DNA of 64,000 nucleotides from Chelatococcus asaccharovorans (GCF_003201475.1 NZ_QJJK01000007.1:124001-188000), one strand, 5' to 3'. Counted from the first letter of the stretch, positions 1 through 8,707 are shown. Notes: generated from the letters alone by a model not told the origin. Translations and numbers: made by a program.

Positions 1-91
1 TCAGCCCTGATTTGCGGAAGATGGCTTTCACCTTTTCGGTGAGTTCGTCGATACCGACGAGACACAGGTCGGCCATTGTCGTCATGGGCAT
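1..91 (-). CDS. N-terminal fragment of an unidentified enzyme, possibly Ldh/malate dehydrogenase family
   Basis: An ATG at 91 is preceded by a good ribosome-binding site (GAGGGG) and opens a frame that runs off the left edge. The translated start (MPMTTMADLC...) continues with a segment like DELTEKVKAIFRKSGL. That segment resembles the first helix of the Ldh/ureidoglycolate-dehydrogenase family, where an ELxxLVxxxLxxAG pattern is common. Only about 30 residues are visible, so the family is a weak inference. The gene lies 16 nt downstream of the permease stop and on the same strand, so it is probably the last visible gene of the polyamine-type transporter operon. Confidence 0.4.
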   Translation of the reverse strand, partial: MPMTTMADLCLVGIDELTEKVKAIFRKSGL

Positions 92-107
92 GTTCCCCTC
101 AGCCGGA

Positions 108-938
108 TCACCGCTCAGTTCCCCCCGGTACCAGCGCGGACCGGTTTCCGGTGAGCTGGACGATGACGATGACCGACACCGTGACCAGAATGAACAACGT
201 GGAAATCGCCGCGATCGTCGGGTCGATCACGTCGGTCAGGGACACGAGCATTCTGCGGCTCAAGGTCGAGGCGCTTCCCGTGGACACCAGCATACTGATG
301 ATCACTTCGTCGATGGACGAAATGAACGCCAGCAGCGCGGCGGTGACCAGGGACATCTTCAACTGGGGCAAGGTTATGTCGACGACAGCACGGAACTGCG
401 AAGCGCCGAGGCTGACCGCGGCCTTCTCCTGGCTGAAGTCATAGCTTTTCAGGGCGGACAGCATGACCACGAACACGAAGGGCAAGGCGACGACGACGTG
501 GCCGATCGTCAGGCCCGTGATCGTGTTGATCAATCCCGCCCAGGACAGGACGAAGAACATGCCGACGGCAACGACGATATGCGGCAGTATCGTCGGCAGG
601 ACGATGATCGCAGTCGCGACGGAACCTAGCCTGGGCGTCGTGCGCGCAACGGCATAGGCGGCCAGGAAGCCGACCGGGGTTGCGATGAGGACCGTAAGCA
701 GAGCGGTGCTCAGCGAGATTGCCGTGGCGCGCATCCATTCGCTGGACGAGAAGTAGCTGGCATACCAGCGCCCCGACAACGTGGACGGCGGGAACTCCAG
801 CAGGTTCGATGCGCTGAACGACATCGGGATGACGATGAGGCTGGGGGCCACCAGGAATGCCAGCACCGCTGCGGTCCAGAGATAAAGCCAGGCTCGCCTG
901 CCGTGAGAGATCTGTCGATCATTGTTGCTGCTATGCAC
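108..938 (-). CDS. ABC transporter permease, PotC-like (spermidine/putrescine family)
   Basis: This is an inner-membrane permease of a polyamine-type ABC importer (276 aa). It has about six hydrophobic segments, the first at residues 15-40. The cytoplasmic EAA loop is visible as EKAAVSLGASQFRAVVDI, the site that contacts the ATPase. The start appears to be a GTG (938) that overlaps the stop codon of the upstream permease by 8 nt, which suggests translational coupling. Its partners upstream are a second permease, an ATPase and a solute-binding protein, so it completes a four-component importer. The substrate is unknown: polyamine, amino acid or a related amine are all possible from the family alone. 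Confidence 0.88.
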   Translation of the reverse strand: MHSSNNDRQISHGRRAWLYLWTAAVLAFLVAPSLIVIPMSFSASNLLEFPPSTLSGRWYASYFSSSEWMRATAISLSTALLTVLIATPVGFLAAYAVARTTPRLGSVATAIIVLPTILPHIVVAVGMFFVLSWAGLINTITGLTIGHVVVALPFVFVVMLSALKSYDFSQEKAAVSLGASQFRAVVDITLPQLKMSLVTAALLAFISSIDEVIISMLVSTGSASTLSRRMLVSLTDVIDPTIAAISTLFILVTVSVIVIVQLTGNRSALVPGGTER

Positions 939-1830
939 GGGAGGTGGTCCTTTTGCGCGTGAGATAGACCATGCACAGCCGCATGAAGCCCAGTGTCAGC
1001 AGGGTGCAAAGGAACAGGACCGTCGCCAGCGCGCCCGCGGCCCCCCAGTTCGGATAGAGGCCGAGATAGGTGTTGATGGCCTGTGCCATCATGATCACCC
1101 GGCCTCCGCCGAGGATCGCCGGCGTCACGTAGAAGCCGAAGCACAGGACGAAGACCAGGAAGCCGCCGGCGAGAAGACCGCTGCGCGCCTGCGGCAGGGT
1201 GATCGTCCAGAAGACGCGGATCGGCGTGGCCCCAAGGCCGGCCGCGGCATTCATCATCCCGCGATCGATCCGCCTGAAACTCACGTAAAGCGGCAGGATG
1301 AAGTAAGGCAGCATGATCTGGGTCATGGCGATCACGGTCCCGATCACATTATGGGCAAGTTGCAGCGGCTCCGCCGTCAATCCGATCGACTGCAGGGTCT
1401 GGTTCACGAGGCCGCGGCGCTGCAGGAGCAGCAGCATCGCGTAGGTGCGGACAAGCAGCGACGTCCAGAAGGGCAGCAGCACAGCGATCAGGAGCAGGCC
1501 GGCGATCTTTTGCGGAAGCTCCGACAGAAGGTAGGCGACGGGCGTCCCGAGCAGTACGCACAACAGGGTGCACCAGAACGCGATGCTCACGGTCGTTCCG
1601 ATGACGGTGGGAAGCGAGGGGTCCGAAATGAGCAGCCGGTAGTTGTCGAGACTGATCGAGCCGGAGCGGTCGACAAACGACAGCAGCACCATCACCAGGA
1701 CGGGGATGACCAGCGCGCCGATGACGATAAAGACGGCTGGGAAGGCCAGCGCCGCCCAGGCAGAGGAATAGCCGTCGGCTCTCCCCTGCGACAGCCCAAC
1801 GGCATCCGACGCGGGCGCTGCCGTGCTCAT
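931..1830 (-). CDS. ABC transporter permease, PotB-like
   Basis: This is the first permease of the polyamine-type ABC importer (299 aa). It has a hydrophobic segment near residues 28-50, several further membrane segments and an EAA motif (NAAAGLGATPIRVFWTI). Its ATG overlaps the stop of the ATPase gene in an ATGA arrangement, and its own stop overlaps the start of the next permease. The two permeases should form a heterodimeric channel in the inner membrane. The length and order ATPase-permease-permease match the PotABC layout. The N-terminus up to about residue 25 is polar and cytoplasmic. Confidence 0.9.
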   Translation of the reverse strand: MSTAAPASDAVGLSQGRADGYSSAWAALAFPAVFIVIGALVIPVLVMVLLSFVDRSGSISLDNYRLLISDPSLPTVIGTTVSIAFWCTLLCVLLGTPVAYLLSELPQKIAGLLLIAVLLPFWTSLLVRTYAMLLLLQRRGLVNQTLQSIGLTAEPLQLAHNVIGTVIAMTQIMLPYFILPLYVSFRRIDRGMMNAAAGLGATPIRVFWTITLPQARSGLLAGGFLVFVLCFGFYVTPAILGGGRVIMMAQAINTYLGLYPNWGAAGALATVLFLCTLLTLGFMRLCMVYLTRKRTTSRA

Positions 1831-2927
1831 GTGTCGCCCCTGACGATCAATGCGTCCTGCCTTGCGAGCTCCAGGGTGACGATCTCGCCCTCTTTCGGGA
1901 GCGCGCGTATCGTCGTCGCGCAGCGCACAGTTACTTCGCGGCCATTCGTCAGGGCCGCCGAGACTGCATAGCTGTCGCCCTCGAATGAAATGTTGGTCAC
2001 GATGGCCGAGAACCGGTTCGCATCCAACGCCGGCTCGCCGGACGACGAGAACATGAGCTTTTCGGGCCGTGCGACGAGGTAGAGCAACTCCGCATCGGGA
2101 GGAGAGTTCAAGGCAAGGATGTCCTGGTCCGCAAACCGCACGCCCTCTCCATTCCGCACCAGCGGCAGGATGTTGCTGCCCCCGATGAAGTCGGCGACGA
2201 ACGCCGTCTTGGGAGAGGTGTAGATTTCATTCGGCGTACCTACCTGCTGGACCGCTCCCCTGTTCAGGACGGCGATCCGGTCCGACATCGTCAGCGCTTC
2301 GCGCTGGTCGTGAGTCACATAGATCGTGGTGACGCCGAGCGCATTGTGAATGCGCCTGATCTCGACCTGCATCTGGTCGCGCAGCTTCTTGTCGAGCGCG
2401 GACAAGGGCTCGTCCATCAGGAGGATCTTCGGCTTGAAGACCGTGGCCCGCGCGAGGGCGACGCGCTGCGCCTGGCCTCCCGACAGCTGTCTGATCTGCC
2501 GGTCTTCGAAACCTTCCAGATGAACCAGCGACAGGATCTCGGCAACCCGCTTCTCGCAGTCCGCCCGGCCGACACCGCGTATCCGGAGCGGATAGGCGAT
2601 GTTCTCCGCGACCGTCATGTGCGAGAACAGGGCATAGTTCTGGAACACCATGCCGACGTTCCGCTTGTGCGGCGGCAGCCGGTGGACGGGCTGGTCCCCG
2701 AAGAACAGTTCCCCGCTGTCCGGCCGGGTAAACCCGGCCAGGATCATCAGGAGCGTCGTCTTGCCGGACCCTGAGGGGCCCAGCAGCGTCAGGAACTCGC
2801 CGGCAGGGATATCAAGGGTGGTCTCGCGCAACGCCGAGACGCCCCCGTATCGCTTGCCCAGATCCCGCGCGGTGATTTCCACACCTCCGGTGGGAAGGTG
2901 AACGTCCACGTGATGTGCTCCGCTCAT
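1827..2927 (-). CDS. ABC transporter ATP-binding protein, PotA-like
   Basis: This is the ATPase subunit of the polyamine-type importer (366 aa). The Walker A is GPSGSGKTT, the signature motif is LSGGQAQRVALARA, and the Walker B is ILLMDEPLSALD. The switch histidine lies in VTHDQREALT. The C-terminal ~110 residues form the TOBE-type regulatory domain usual in the PotA/MalK/FbpC group. The start ATG lies 1 nt after the stop of the solute-binding protein gene and the stop overlaps the next start, so the four transporter genes look like one transcript. A slightly unusual feature is a proline/threonine-rich leader of about 12 residues before the nucleotide-binding fold. Confidence 0.93.
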   Translation of the reverse strand: MSGAHHVDVHLPTGGVEITARDLGKRYGGVSALRETTLDIPAGEFLTLLGPSGSGKTTLLMILAGFTRPDSGELFFGDQPVHRLPPHKRNVGMVFQNYALFSHMTVAENIAYPLRIRGVGRADCEKRVAEILSLVHLEGFEDRQIRQLSGGQAQRVALARATVFKPKILLMDEPLSALDKKLRDQMQVEIRRIHNALGVTTIYVTHDQREALTMSDRIAVLNRGAVQQVGTPNEIYTSPKTAFVADFIGGSNILPLVRNGEGVRFADQDILALNSPPDAELLYLVARPEKLMFSSSGEPALDANRFSAIVTNISFEGDSYAVSAALTNGREVTVRCATTIRALPKEGEIVTLELARQDALIVRGDT

Positions 2928-2928
2928 G

Positions 2929-3960
2929 TCACTTCTGCATCATGCGCAACCAGCGGGGAACGACGTCCACCTCGTTCTTTGCCCACCAGCCGGCATCCAG
3001 CAGCAGCATTTTCTCCAGAACCGGCGGATAGGTCGGTAGCTGCTCCATCTTCTCAGCGGAGATTGTTCCAACGTCGAATGCCTTGGGGTTCACCGGCCCA
3101 TACGTCGATTCGGCGCCGATGTTCGCCTGGAACTCCCGATCGATAAAGGCATTCAGCGCCTTCATCGCAGCTTTGGGGTTCTTGGTTCCCTTGAGGATGG
3201 CCAGGCAACCATTGTCTGCGATGCCTTCATTCAGCGTATAGGCGAACTGGCCATAGTCCGCTGCAATGGCGGAGGCCCGACCGTTGGTGAGAGCCATCAT
3301 GTCGATTTCGCCGTTGGCCAACAGCTGTGTGGCCTGTCCGTAGGTCTCGTAGAACACCGTGATGTTCTTGCGGAAACCTTCCATTTTCCGGATCGCGCGC
3401 TCGACGTCGAGAGGATACATCTTCGCCTTGTCCACGCCATCGCCGAGAAGCGTCAGCTCGGCCATCATGCGAGGCTGGTTGTACATGGCCCTGGTGCCGG
3501 GGAATTTCGCGACGTCGAAGAAGTCGGCCCAGCTGCTTGGCGGGTTGGCGCCGTAGGTCTTCTTGTTCCATACGAGAACCATGGCATAGCGGGTAAAGCC
3601 GCCAATCCAGTTCTTTCCTTTCAGATTGTCTGGCAGATCAGCCGCGTTGGGGACCAGGCTATAGTCGATATTTTCAAACAGCGTGTCGGCCTCGGCCGAA
3701 CGGCACTGCTGCTCGGGCACCTCGACAATATCCCAGGTTGGGTTGCCGGACTGCACCTGCATTCGGGCGTCGGCGATGGATTTTATGTTGTCCAGGTTGA
3801 CGGTAAGTCCATACTTGGTCTTCGCAGGATCAAAAGTCGTCTTCTTCATAAGCTCTTGGTATAGTCCGCCAGGACCGGCATAGGTGACCTCGTCGGCCGA
3901 TGCCGAGATGCCGCCGACGAGCAGAAGCGACAACGCAACTGCGAATGATATTTTTTTCAT
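2929..3960 (-). CDS. Periplasmic solute-binding protein, PotD/PotF-like
   Basis: This is the periplasmic receptor of the importer (343 aa). It has a clear Sec signal peptide (Lys-Lys then a hydrophobic stretch ending ISASA, cleavage near residue 22). The body fits the spermidine/putrescine-type binding-protein fold, with segments such as PTWDIVEVPEQQ, WADFFDVAKFPGTRAM and LANGEIDMMALTNGRAS. The start ATG is preceded by a purine-rich stretch (AGGGGAACTGAG). It is the first gene of the four-gene transporter set and is usually the most abundant product. The ligand cannot be read from sequence. The neighbouring FAD monooxygenase and cupin suggest that the ligand is oxidised after uptake. Confidence 0.9.
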   Translation of the reverse strand: MKKISFAVALSLLLVGGISASADEVTYAGPGGLYQELMKKTTFDPAKTKYGLTVNLDNIKSIADARMQVQSGNPTWDIVEVPEQQCRSAEADTLFENIDYSLVPNAADLPDNLKGKNWIGGFTRYAMVLVWNKKTYGANPPSSWADFFDVAKFPGTRAMYNQPRMMAELTLLGDGVDKAKMYPLDVERAIRKMEGFRKNITVFYETYGQATQLLANGEIDMMALTNGRASAIAADYGQFAYTLNEGIADNGCLAILKGTKNPKAAMKALNAFIDREFQANIGAESTYGPVNPKAFDVGTISAEKMEQLPTYPPVLEKMLLLDAGWWAKNEVDVVPRWLRMMQK

Positions 3961-3989
3961 CTCAGTTCCCCTTGTTCTTGGATGTTCGA

Positions 3990-4283
3990 TTACGCCGTCT
4001 CTGATGCAAGCCGCTTTTCCTGCTCGATGATGGCGTCCAGTTCCGTCAGCATGCGGGACACGGTGATGATATCGCCCGCGCGCCCCATCGTGACGACGGG
4101 GAATGCGGCGGCGTCCTGCGCGAACAGTCGCCGCCTCGCAAGCAGTATGTCGCGAATGCGGACCAGGTTCGCGACGTGATCCGGAAACCGGGCATGCGCG
4201 TCGATATCGTCTTGATCGCTGGCAATGGCAGCGAAATCTGACACGGCATCATATTTGTCTGCAGACGGACCCGAGATCAGCAC
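3990..4283 (-). CDS. Uncharacterised 97-aa protein coupled to the FAD monooxygenase
   Basis: I do not recognise this family. The start is judged to be the GTG at 4283. It overlaps the stop of the upstream monooxygenase and has a GGAG ribosome-binding site 8 nt upstream; a longer frame upstream is an overlap shadow. The product is a soluble, mostly helical, acidic protein with no signal peptide or membrane segment. A central stretch (VRIRDILLARRRLFAQD) and a C-terminal helix (MLTELDAIIEQEKRLAS) could form a helical hairpin. Its position between the monooxygenase and the transporter, with tight coupling, suggests an accessory subunit or small regulator of the same pathway. That role is inference only. 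Confidence 0.6.
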   Translation of the reverse strand: MLISGPSADKYDAVSDFAAIASDQDDIDAHARFPDHVANLVRIRDILLARRRLFAQDAAAFPVVTMGRAGDIITVSRMLTELDAIIEQEKRLASETA

Positions 4284-5422
4284 GTTTCTTTCTCCGGTGA
4301 AGTTGTTTGTCCATAGAGAGCCGGAATATCGGCTTCGTACATCGGCCGTATGGCTGGATCGCTGAGGAAAAGATTGTGGCTGTTGGGATCCGTCAGGCCA
4401 GCAGTCGTCGCGCGGGAATAGTCCTGGGCCATATCCAGGAGGGGCCGTATCCTGGCTTCCCAGCGCGCGAGAGCGTTCTCGACCGTGCCGGTTCCGAAGT
4501 CGGTATGGCCGAGCGCGTATGCCGACATCATCGCCGAGCAGGCGCCCTGACCGATCGCCGGGGTCATTCCGTGCGCGGCGTCGCCGATCACGGCGCACCG
4601 GCCAAGATGCCAACTAGGCGCCGACACGGAAAAATACTGGTCGAAGTGCCCGAGGTCGCCCGCCTGTTCGAAGTAGGTGGTCAAGGATGGGAACGTCTTC
4701 GACCAATAGTCGACGTCGATTGGCACGGCGTGCGCCGCCGGATCGGTCATCATCGAAACGAGGATCACGTAGACCAGGCCGCCCGCGCAGGGAATGATGC
4801 CGGCGCGGCGCCCCTCCGGGTGATTGAACTCGGTCGCGTGATGCCGGTCAATTTCGCTGAACTGGTCAGGATGCGACGGGAGCAGCATCCGGATCGCCCC
4901 CTTGCGGTGCTTTGCGATCGGCAGGTCTCCCAGCAGCGAGCGGCGCGCGTTCGAGAAGACGCCATCGGCACATACGACCAGATCGGCGCTGATCGTCCTG
5001 CCATCCGCGAAGCTCATCTGGCCATCTGCCGTGACCCCGGCCACGTTCGATCCCAGCGAGATCTCGACCCCCAAATCGGCCGCGGTGGCGGAGAGCAGGT
5101 CGACCAGTTCCTGACGCGTGAAGATCGCTGCCCGGCCACCGTTGGCGCTCGGAATGTCATAGTGTTTCAGGAGACCGTGGGCTTCGTCGCGCACATCCCA
5201 CGTCTTGATCTGGTTTCCGACCTTGTCGATATCGGGCGTTATGTTGAGGGCGCTGAGCACCCGCAGGCCGTTGGCCCATACGACGAAGCCGTTGCCGGCC
5301 GTCCTCAGACGGTCGCTCTTCTCGTGCACCCTGACCTTCCAGCCGGTCCGCGCGAACGAAATGGCCGCAACAAATCCGGCAATGCCGCCGCCCGCAATTT
5401 CTACCTGTCGCATGACCCGCAC
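4277..5422 (-). CDS. FAD-dependent monooxygenase (salicylate/p-hydroxybenzoate hydroxylase type)
   Basis: This is a flavoprotein monooxygenase of the group A type (381 aa). The N-terminal dinucleotide-binding motif is GGGIAG near residue 12. It is followed by the acidic end of the second strand (VHEK), the DG motif (VVCADGVFSNAR) and the FAD-ribityl GD motif (CAVIGDAAHGMTPAIGQG). Such enzymes use NAD(P)H and O2 to hydroxylate an aromatic or related substrate in the cytoplasm. The start is either GTG 5422 or ATG 5413; an AGGTG sits just upstream of the ATG. It lies 2 nt after the cupin gene. No separate reductase gene is seen, as expected for a single-component enzyme. Confidence 0.9.
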   Translation of the reverse strand: MRVMRQVEIAGGGIAGFVAAISFARTGWKVRVHEKSDRLRTAGNGFVVWANGLRVLSALNITPDIDKVGNQIKTWDVRDEAHGLLKHYDIPSANGGRAAIFTRQELVDLLSATAADLGVEISLGSNVAGVTADGQMSFADGRTISADLVVCADGVFSNARRSLLGDLPIAKHRKGAIRMLLPSHPDQFSEIDRHHATEFNHPEGRRAGIIPCAGGLVYVILVSMMTDPAAHAVPIDVDYWSKTFPSLTTYFEQAGDLGHFDQYFSVSAPSWHLGRCAVIGDAAHGMTPAIGQGACSAMMSAYALGHTDFGTGTVENALARWEARIRPLLDMAQDYSRATTAGLTDPNSHNLFLSDPAIRPMYEADIPALYGQTTSPEKETC

Positions 5423-5424
5423 CT

Positions 5425-5982
5425 TCAGGAATGTTGTGTCCAGCGCTGCAGGAGGGGCCCCTTGGGCCCGAACAGCGGGTCATTCGGCGGCACGGGGACC
5501 TGCTGCGCGCGCATGGCCATCTGCGCGTATTCCGACGGGTAGCCAAGCCTGAAATCATGGATGCCGAAGCCATCCGGAAACGCACCCAGGATGGCCAGCT
5601 TCTCGGACTTTCGATCGCCGCAGTGGGCCACGCCGGCGGGTATCACCAGCGCATCGCCCTTGCGGAGATGAGCGTCGACACCGTGCTCACCCCCGAGCCG
5701 GCAGGTGAACTCGCCATCCAGCACGGCAATGAACTCGTGTGCGTCGCTGTGGAAGTGATGGCGGGGATACATTCCGTCCGTCGAGAACCAGTCCGGGATC
5801 CATCCGTTCCGGCCAAGGCAATTCTTCAGATTGCGGGCCTCGATCCTGTCCTCTCCAAGGTCGCGATACACGGTGATGGGAAATCTCGAGTTGGGAACGC
5901 TTCCGTCCCCGAACGTGAAATACTCCTCGACCGATATGCTCGATCTCATGTCATTCCCCATTCTATCAACCCCAGAACTCAT
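5425..5982 (-). CDS. Cupin-domain protein, probable dioxygenase or isomerase
   Basis: This is a single-domain cupin of up to 185 aa. The metal-binding motif is visible as HHFHSDAHEFIAVLDG, with the second cupin motif around PAGVAHCGD. The His/Glu set suits a Fe(II) or Mn(II) site. The start is uncertain: ATG at 5982, 5961 or 5949 are in frame, and a GGGG stretch favours 5949 (174 aa). It leads the minus-strand cluster, and the FAD monooxygenase follows 2 nt later, so a joint catabolic step is likely. The C-terminal tail (GPKGPLLQRWTQHS) is extended beyond the barrel. The substrate is unknown. Confidence 0.82.
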   Translation of the reverse strand: MSSGVDRMGNDMRSSISVEEYFTFGDGSVPNSRFPITVYRDLGEDRIEARNLKNCLGRNGWIPDWFSTDGMYPRHHFHSDAHEFIAVLDGEFTCRLGGEHGVDAHLRKGDALVIPAGVAHCGDRKSEKLAILGAFPDGFGIHDFRLGYPSEYAQMAMRAQQVPVPPNDPLFGPKGPLLQRWTQHS

Positions 5983-6241
5983 GATTTACAATCTCGTTGA
6001 TAATCTATCTTCGCTGTCCGATAAATATTTCAGATCACTACTTGTCCATATTCATTCCGCTACGACCTATGTGCAAATATTTACTGAAAAATTTCCTGCG
6101 CCATGTGAACGATAAAATCGCAGTTATTATCGCCTCCCACACATATGCTGGAAATCTCATCCATTGAACGTTAAGTCCGATTGCCCTAAGGTGCTTGCCT
6201 CTGCCGGACGCAATTTTGAGCAAATCGGACAACGTTGGCGA
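5983..6241. promoter_or_regulatory. Divergent intergenic region between cupin operon and AraC-family regulator
   Basis: About 260 nt separate two divergent genes. The sequence is clearly richer in A/T than its surroundings, particularly at 5990-6080 and 6110-6130. It is the natural place for both promoters and for the operator of the GlxA-like regulator. I do not see a confident -35/-10 pair or a clean palindrome. Confidence 0.5.
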
Positions 6242-7216
6242 ATGGCGAAAATCGCATTCATTCTCGTATCGGGCTTCCCCCTTATGTCGTTCTCGGCGAC
6301 GCTCGAGCCCCTGAGGGCGGCGAACCATATCTCCAACCAGAAGCTCTTCGATCTGTCGCTCCACTCCGACGGCGGCGGCTGGGTCAGTTCGTCAGGAGGA
6401 ATGGCTGTCGAGACCCAGGATTTGCCACAGGCGACGGAGGACCTGTCGCATCTGTTCGTGGTCGCCGGCGGACATGTCGACCAGTGGAGGTCTCGCCGCA
6501 TCGACGCCTGCATACGCCGCACCGCACGTCACGGCGCAACGATCGGCGGCATCACGGCCGGCCCGTTTTTCCTGGCCCGCGCTGGGCTTTTGACCGACCG
6601 GAGATTCACCATCCACTGGGAACATGTGGATCTGTTCCAGGAGATGTTTCCGCTGCTGACGCCGGAGCCTGCCCGATTTGTCAGGGATGGGAACAGAGTG
6701 ACATGCGGCGGCGGTATCGCAGCGCTCGACCTGATGAGTTCCCTGATCGCCGAGCGTGCCGACGCCGGCCTCGCGCAGCGCGTCTCTGAGTGGTTTCTCT
6801 ATACCAAGGGCAGTTTTGCTGGAGACCCCCAGCGCGGCAGCGTCTCCGATCGCCACATCGTGACGAACAGCATCGTCAGCGCTGCGATCTCCCGGATGGA
6901 GGACAACATCGCCGCTCCGCTGTCCAGGGAGGAGATCGCCGAAGAGATGGACATCTCATCGAGACACCTCGAGCGCCTCTTCATCAAATATACGGGCGCC
7001 TCGTTCTCCGAGATATATATGCGATGCCGGATGACGCTTGCGCAGCGTCTTCTCTGGCAGAGCACAGTGAGCATTTCGGACGTCTCACTGGCATCCGGTT
7101 TCTCGAGCCTTCCGCACTTCTCCCGCACGTTCACGAAGCGATACGGCAAAAGCCCCAGCCGATGGAGGCAGCAAATCCTCGAGGATTCCCACTGGCTCCG
7201 GCGTCAGGAGAGATAA
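6242..7216 (+). CDS. GlxA-type AraC-family transcriptional regulator
   Basis: The N-terminal ~190 residues form a DJ-1/PfpI glutamine-amidotransferase-like domain, opening with IAFILVSGFPLMSFSATLEP. The C-terminal ~100 residues carry the AraC double helix-turn-helix (REEIAEEMDISSRHLERLF, then SDVSLASGFSSLPHFSRTF and a final RYGKSPSRWR). This architecture is known in GlxA/CdhR/GbdR-type activators of quaternary-amine and amino-acid catabolism. The start at ATG 6242 fits the family; an upstream TTG at 6164 would add 26 residues. Divergence from the cupin/monooxygenase/transporter set makes it the probable regulator of that cluster. Confidence 0.88.
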   Translation: MAKIAFILVSGFPLMSFSATLEPLRAANHISNQKLFDLSLHSDGGGWVSSSGGMAVETQDLPQATEDLSHLFVVAGGHVDQWRSRRIDACIRRTARHGATIGGITAGPFFLARAGLLTDRRFTIHWEHVDLFQEMFPLLTPEPARFVRDGNRVTCGGGIAALDLMSSLIAERADAGLAQRVSEWFLYTKGSFAGDPQRGSVSDRHIVTNSIVSAAISRMEDNIAAPLSREEIAEEMDISSRHLERLFIKYTGASFSEIYMRCRMTLAQRLLWQSTVSISDVSLASGFSSLPHFSRTFTKRYGKSPSRWRQQILEDSHWLRRQER

Positions 7217-7399
7217 GGGAGGGTTATGGAGGAATCGACCATCTGAAAGAAAAGACGGCAGCTTTGCGTCCCCATTGCGGTCATTGATCTGATACCGGCC
7301 GCGGCGCAAAAGCGGACATGAGCGAGGCACGGCGCATAGGCACCTTTGCGCCATGAGCAGAAGTTCGATGCGGGTTCGAAAGCCGACCTTGGCGAATTG
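7217..7399. other. Non-coding spacer after the AraC-type regulator
   Basis: No plausible gene, tRNA or strong terminator is visible between the regulator stop and the decayed phospholipase D-like gene. The short open frames here have poor codon character. Confidence 0.5.
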
Positions 7400-8010
7400 G
7401 CCCCCAAACTGCGATCGTGGCGCGAACCATGCGCGAAGTAGCGCGTCAGCGCGCCTCGATCGCCACTCACAGAGGGGGCCAGCCAGCTGTCGTCAGTCTT
7501 GAGAAAGCCCGACCAACTCTTCTTGTGCTTGCGGCTCAGCTCGGCTTCGACCGCGGAAGCGAAAATGGTCGATCACATCCAGGATATGGACGGCATAGGC
7601 TCGGCAAGGGCTCTGTCGCCGCTGACCACGACCATGTTCTCGTCGTTGGCGTAGGACGCCTTGAACCCGAGATTGTGGCTGCCGAACACCACTGTGCAAT
7701 CGTCGGAGAGTGGATCGATGACCATCACCTTGTCGTGGATGATGGCACCGACATGGCCCTTCGCGGTCAATTGCTCCATGCCGAAATCGCCGAGCAGGCG
7801 GCGATCATCGATCCGTGAAGCCCGTACGATCGAGACATTGCGTTCCTCGAAGGTACGTTGGCGGGCTGCCGCGTTCCGGTGATCCCAGGCGCCATCCTCT
7901 TCGCCCGTATTGGCGAGGATGATCCGGACATTGCCGGCCCGTTCGAGGATGAGATCCACCAGTTCGGGATCATCCACCTAGATCGTGGCGCGAGGCGTCA
8001 AGATGGACGA
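7400..8010 (-). pseudogene. Frameshifted remnant of a phospholipase D-like (HKD) protein
   Basis: Reading the minus strand, the segment 7977-7573 encodes DDPELVDLILERAG, then the HxKx4D motif (IHDKVMVID) and VVFGSHNLGFKASYAN. This is typical of the second half of phospholipase D-like proteins. The frame then shifts twice. The continuation HILDVIDHFRFR is in the neighbouring frame near 7580-7540, and FLKTDDSWLAP is in a third frame near 7500-7460. Upstream, an in-frame TAG directly precedes the GTG at 7977, while the matching VHLDASRHDL lies in another frame. The gene is therefore dead. An IS remnant abuts its 5' side at about 8248. Confidence 0.7.
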
Positions 8011-8247
8011 TGCTGTCCCATCTGTCTGACGGCCTGGTCAATCTGCTCAACGAAGGCGCGCCGGCTTTTGTGGTCAGCAGGCCCTCGTCGCGGATGGCCC
8101 TGGCCGGCGAGGCCCGGAAGGACGCAAGCGGACTGGACGATGCATCCGCAACTGAGGCGACTCTACAGAACGGAGACCCTGGGGAAATTGTCTTGCAGTA
8201 TGTCGCGGAGTTGTGTTCCGGCGGAACCGCTCCATGAAATCTCATCA

Positions 8248-8707
8248 GAGCCCGTTTGGAAAATCAGGGATGGGCGTTCCTGCGAGTTAGATTCCCGCCC
8301 ATAGCGACGAGGACCATGGCCTTTGAAACGTCGATGCGACGCTCGTAGTCGCACACGAGGCGCCGCCATCGGGTCATCCAGCCAAAGGTTCGCTCCACGA
8401 CCCAGCGGCGCGGCAAGACCTCGAAGCCCTTGGCGCCGTCACGGCGATGGATGATCTCGACGACGAAGTCGAGATAGGCGGCTTTGTCCATGAGCTTGAG
8501 CCGGTCGTAGTCGGCGTCGGCGAAGAGATGCTTCACCCAGGGCCAACGTTTGCGGATTGCATCGAGAATGGCCTGAGCACCGGCACTGTCGGAAATATCG
8601 GCGGCCGTCAGATTGACCATCAGCAGCCGCCGGTCGGTATCTAACGCGATATGGCGTCTAGGTCCGACGATCTTCTTGCCGGCATCGAAAGCCTCGGCAT
8701 AGCCCAC
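8248..8707 (-). mobile_element. IS5-family insertion sequence remnant, copy 1 (one terminus kept)
   Basis: The terminal sequence GAGCCCGTTTGGA at 8248-8260 recurs at the matching position in a second copy at 11970. It therefore marks one IS end, just past the transposase stop codon. The opposite end is missing: homology stops near 8707, inside the transposase gene. The two copies are roughly 85-90% identical by eye, so they are not a very recent duplication. Confidence 0.8.
8264..8707 (-). pseudogene. IS5-family DDE transposase, 5'-truncated
   Basis: The 147 codons correspond to the C-terminal half of an IS5-type transposase. Visible hallmarks are DAGKKIVGPRRHIALDT, the HLFADADYD catalytic region, and the C-terminal RRWVVERTFGWMTRWRRL block with its glutamate. 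The N-terminal half, including the first catalytic aspartate region (VIDSQS in copy 2), is gone. The ATG at 8707 is probably fortuitous. The product cannot be active. Confidence 0.85.

Noticed and set aside
922-1971. A 349-codon open frame on the + strand opposite the permease genes
   Set aside because: It is antisense to a well-supported permease, with composition typical of a high-GC shadow (many Arg, Gln, Asp, His) and no domain.
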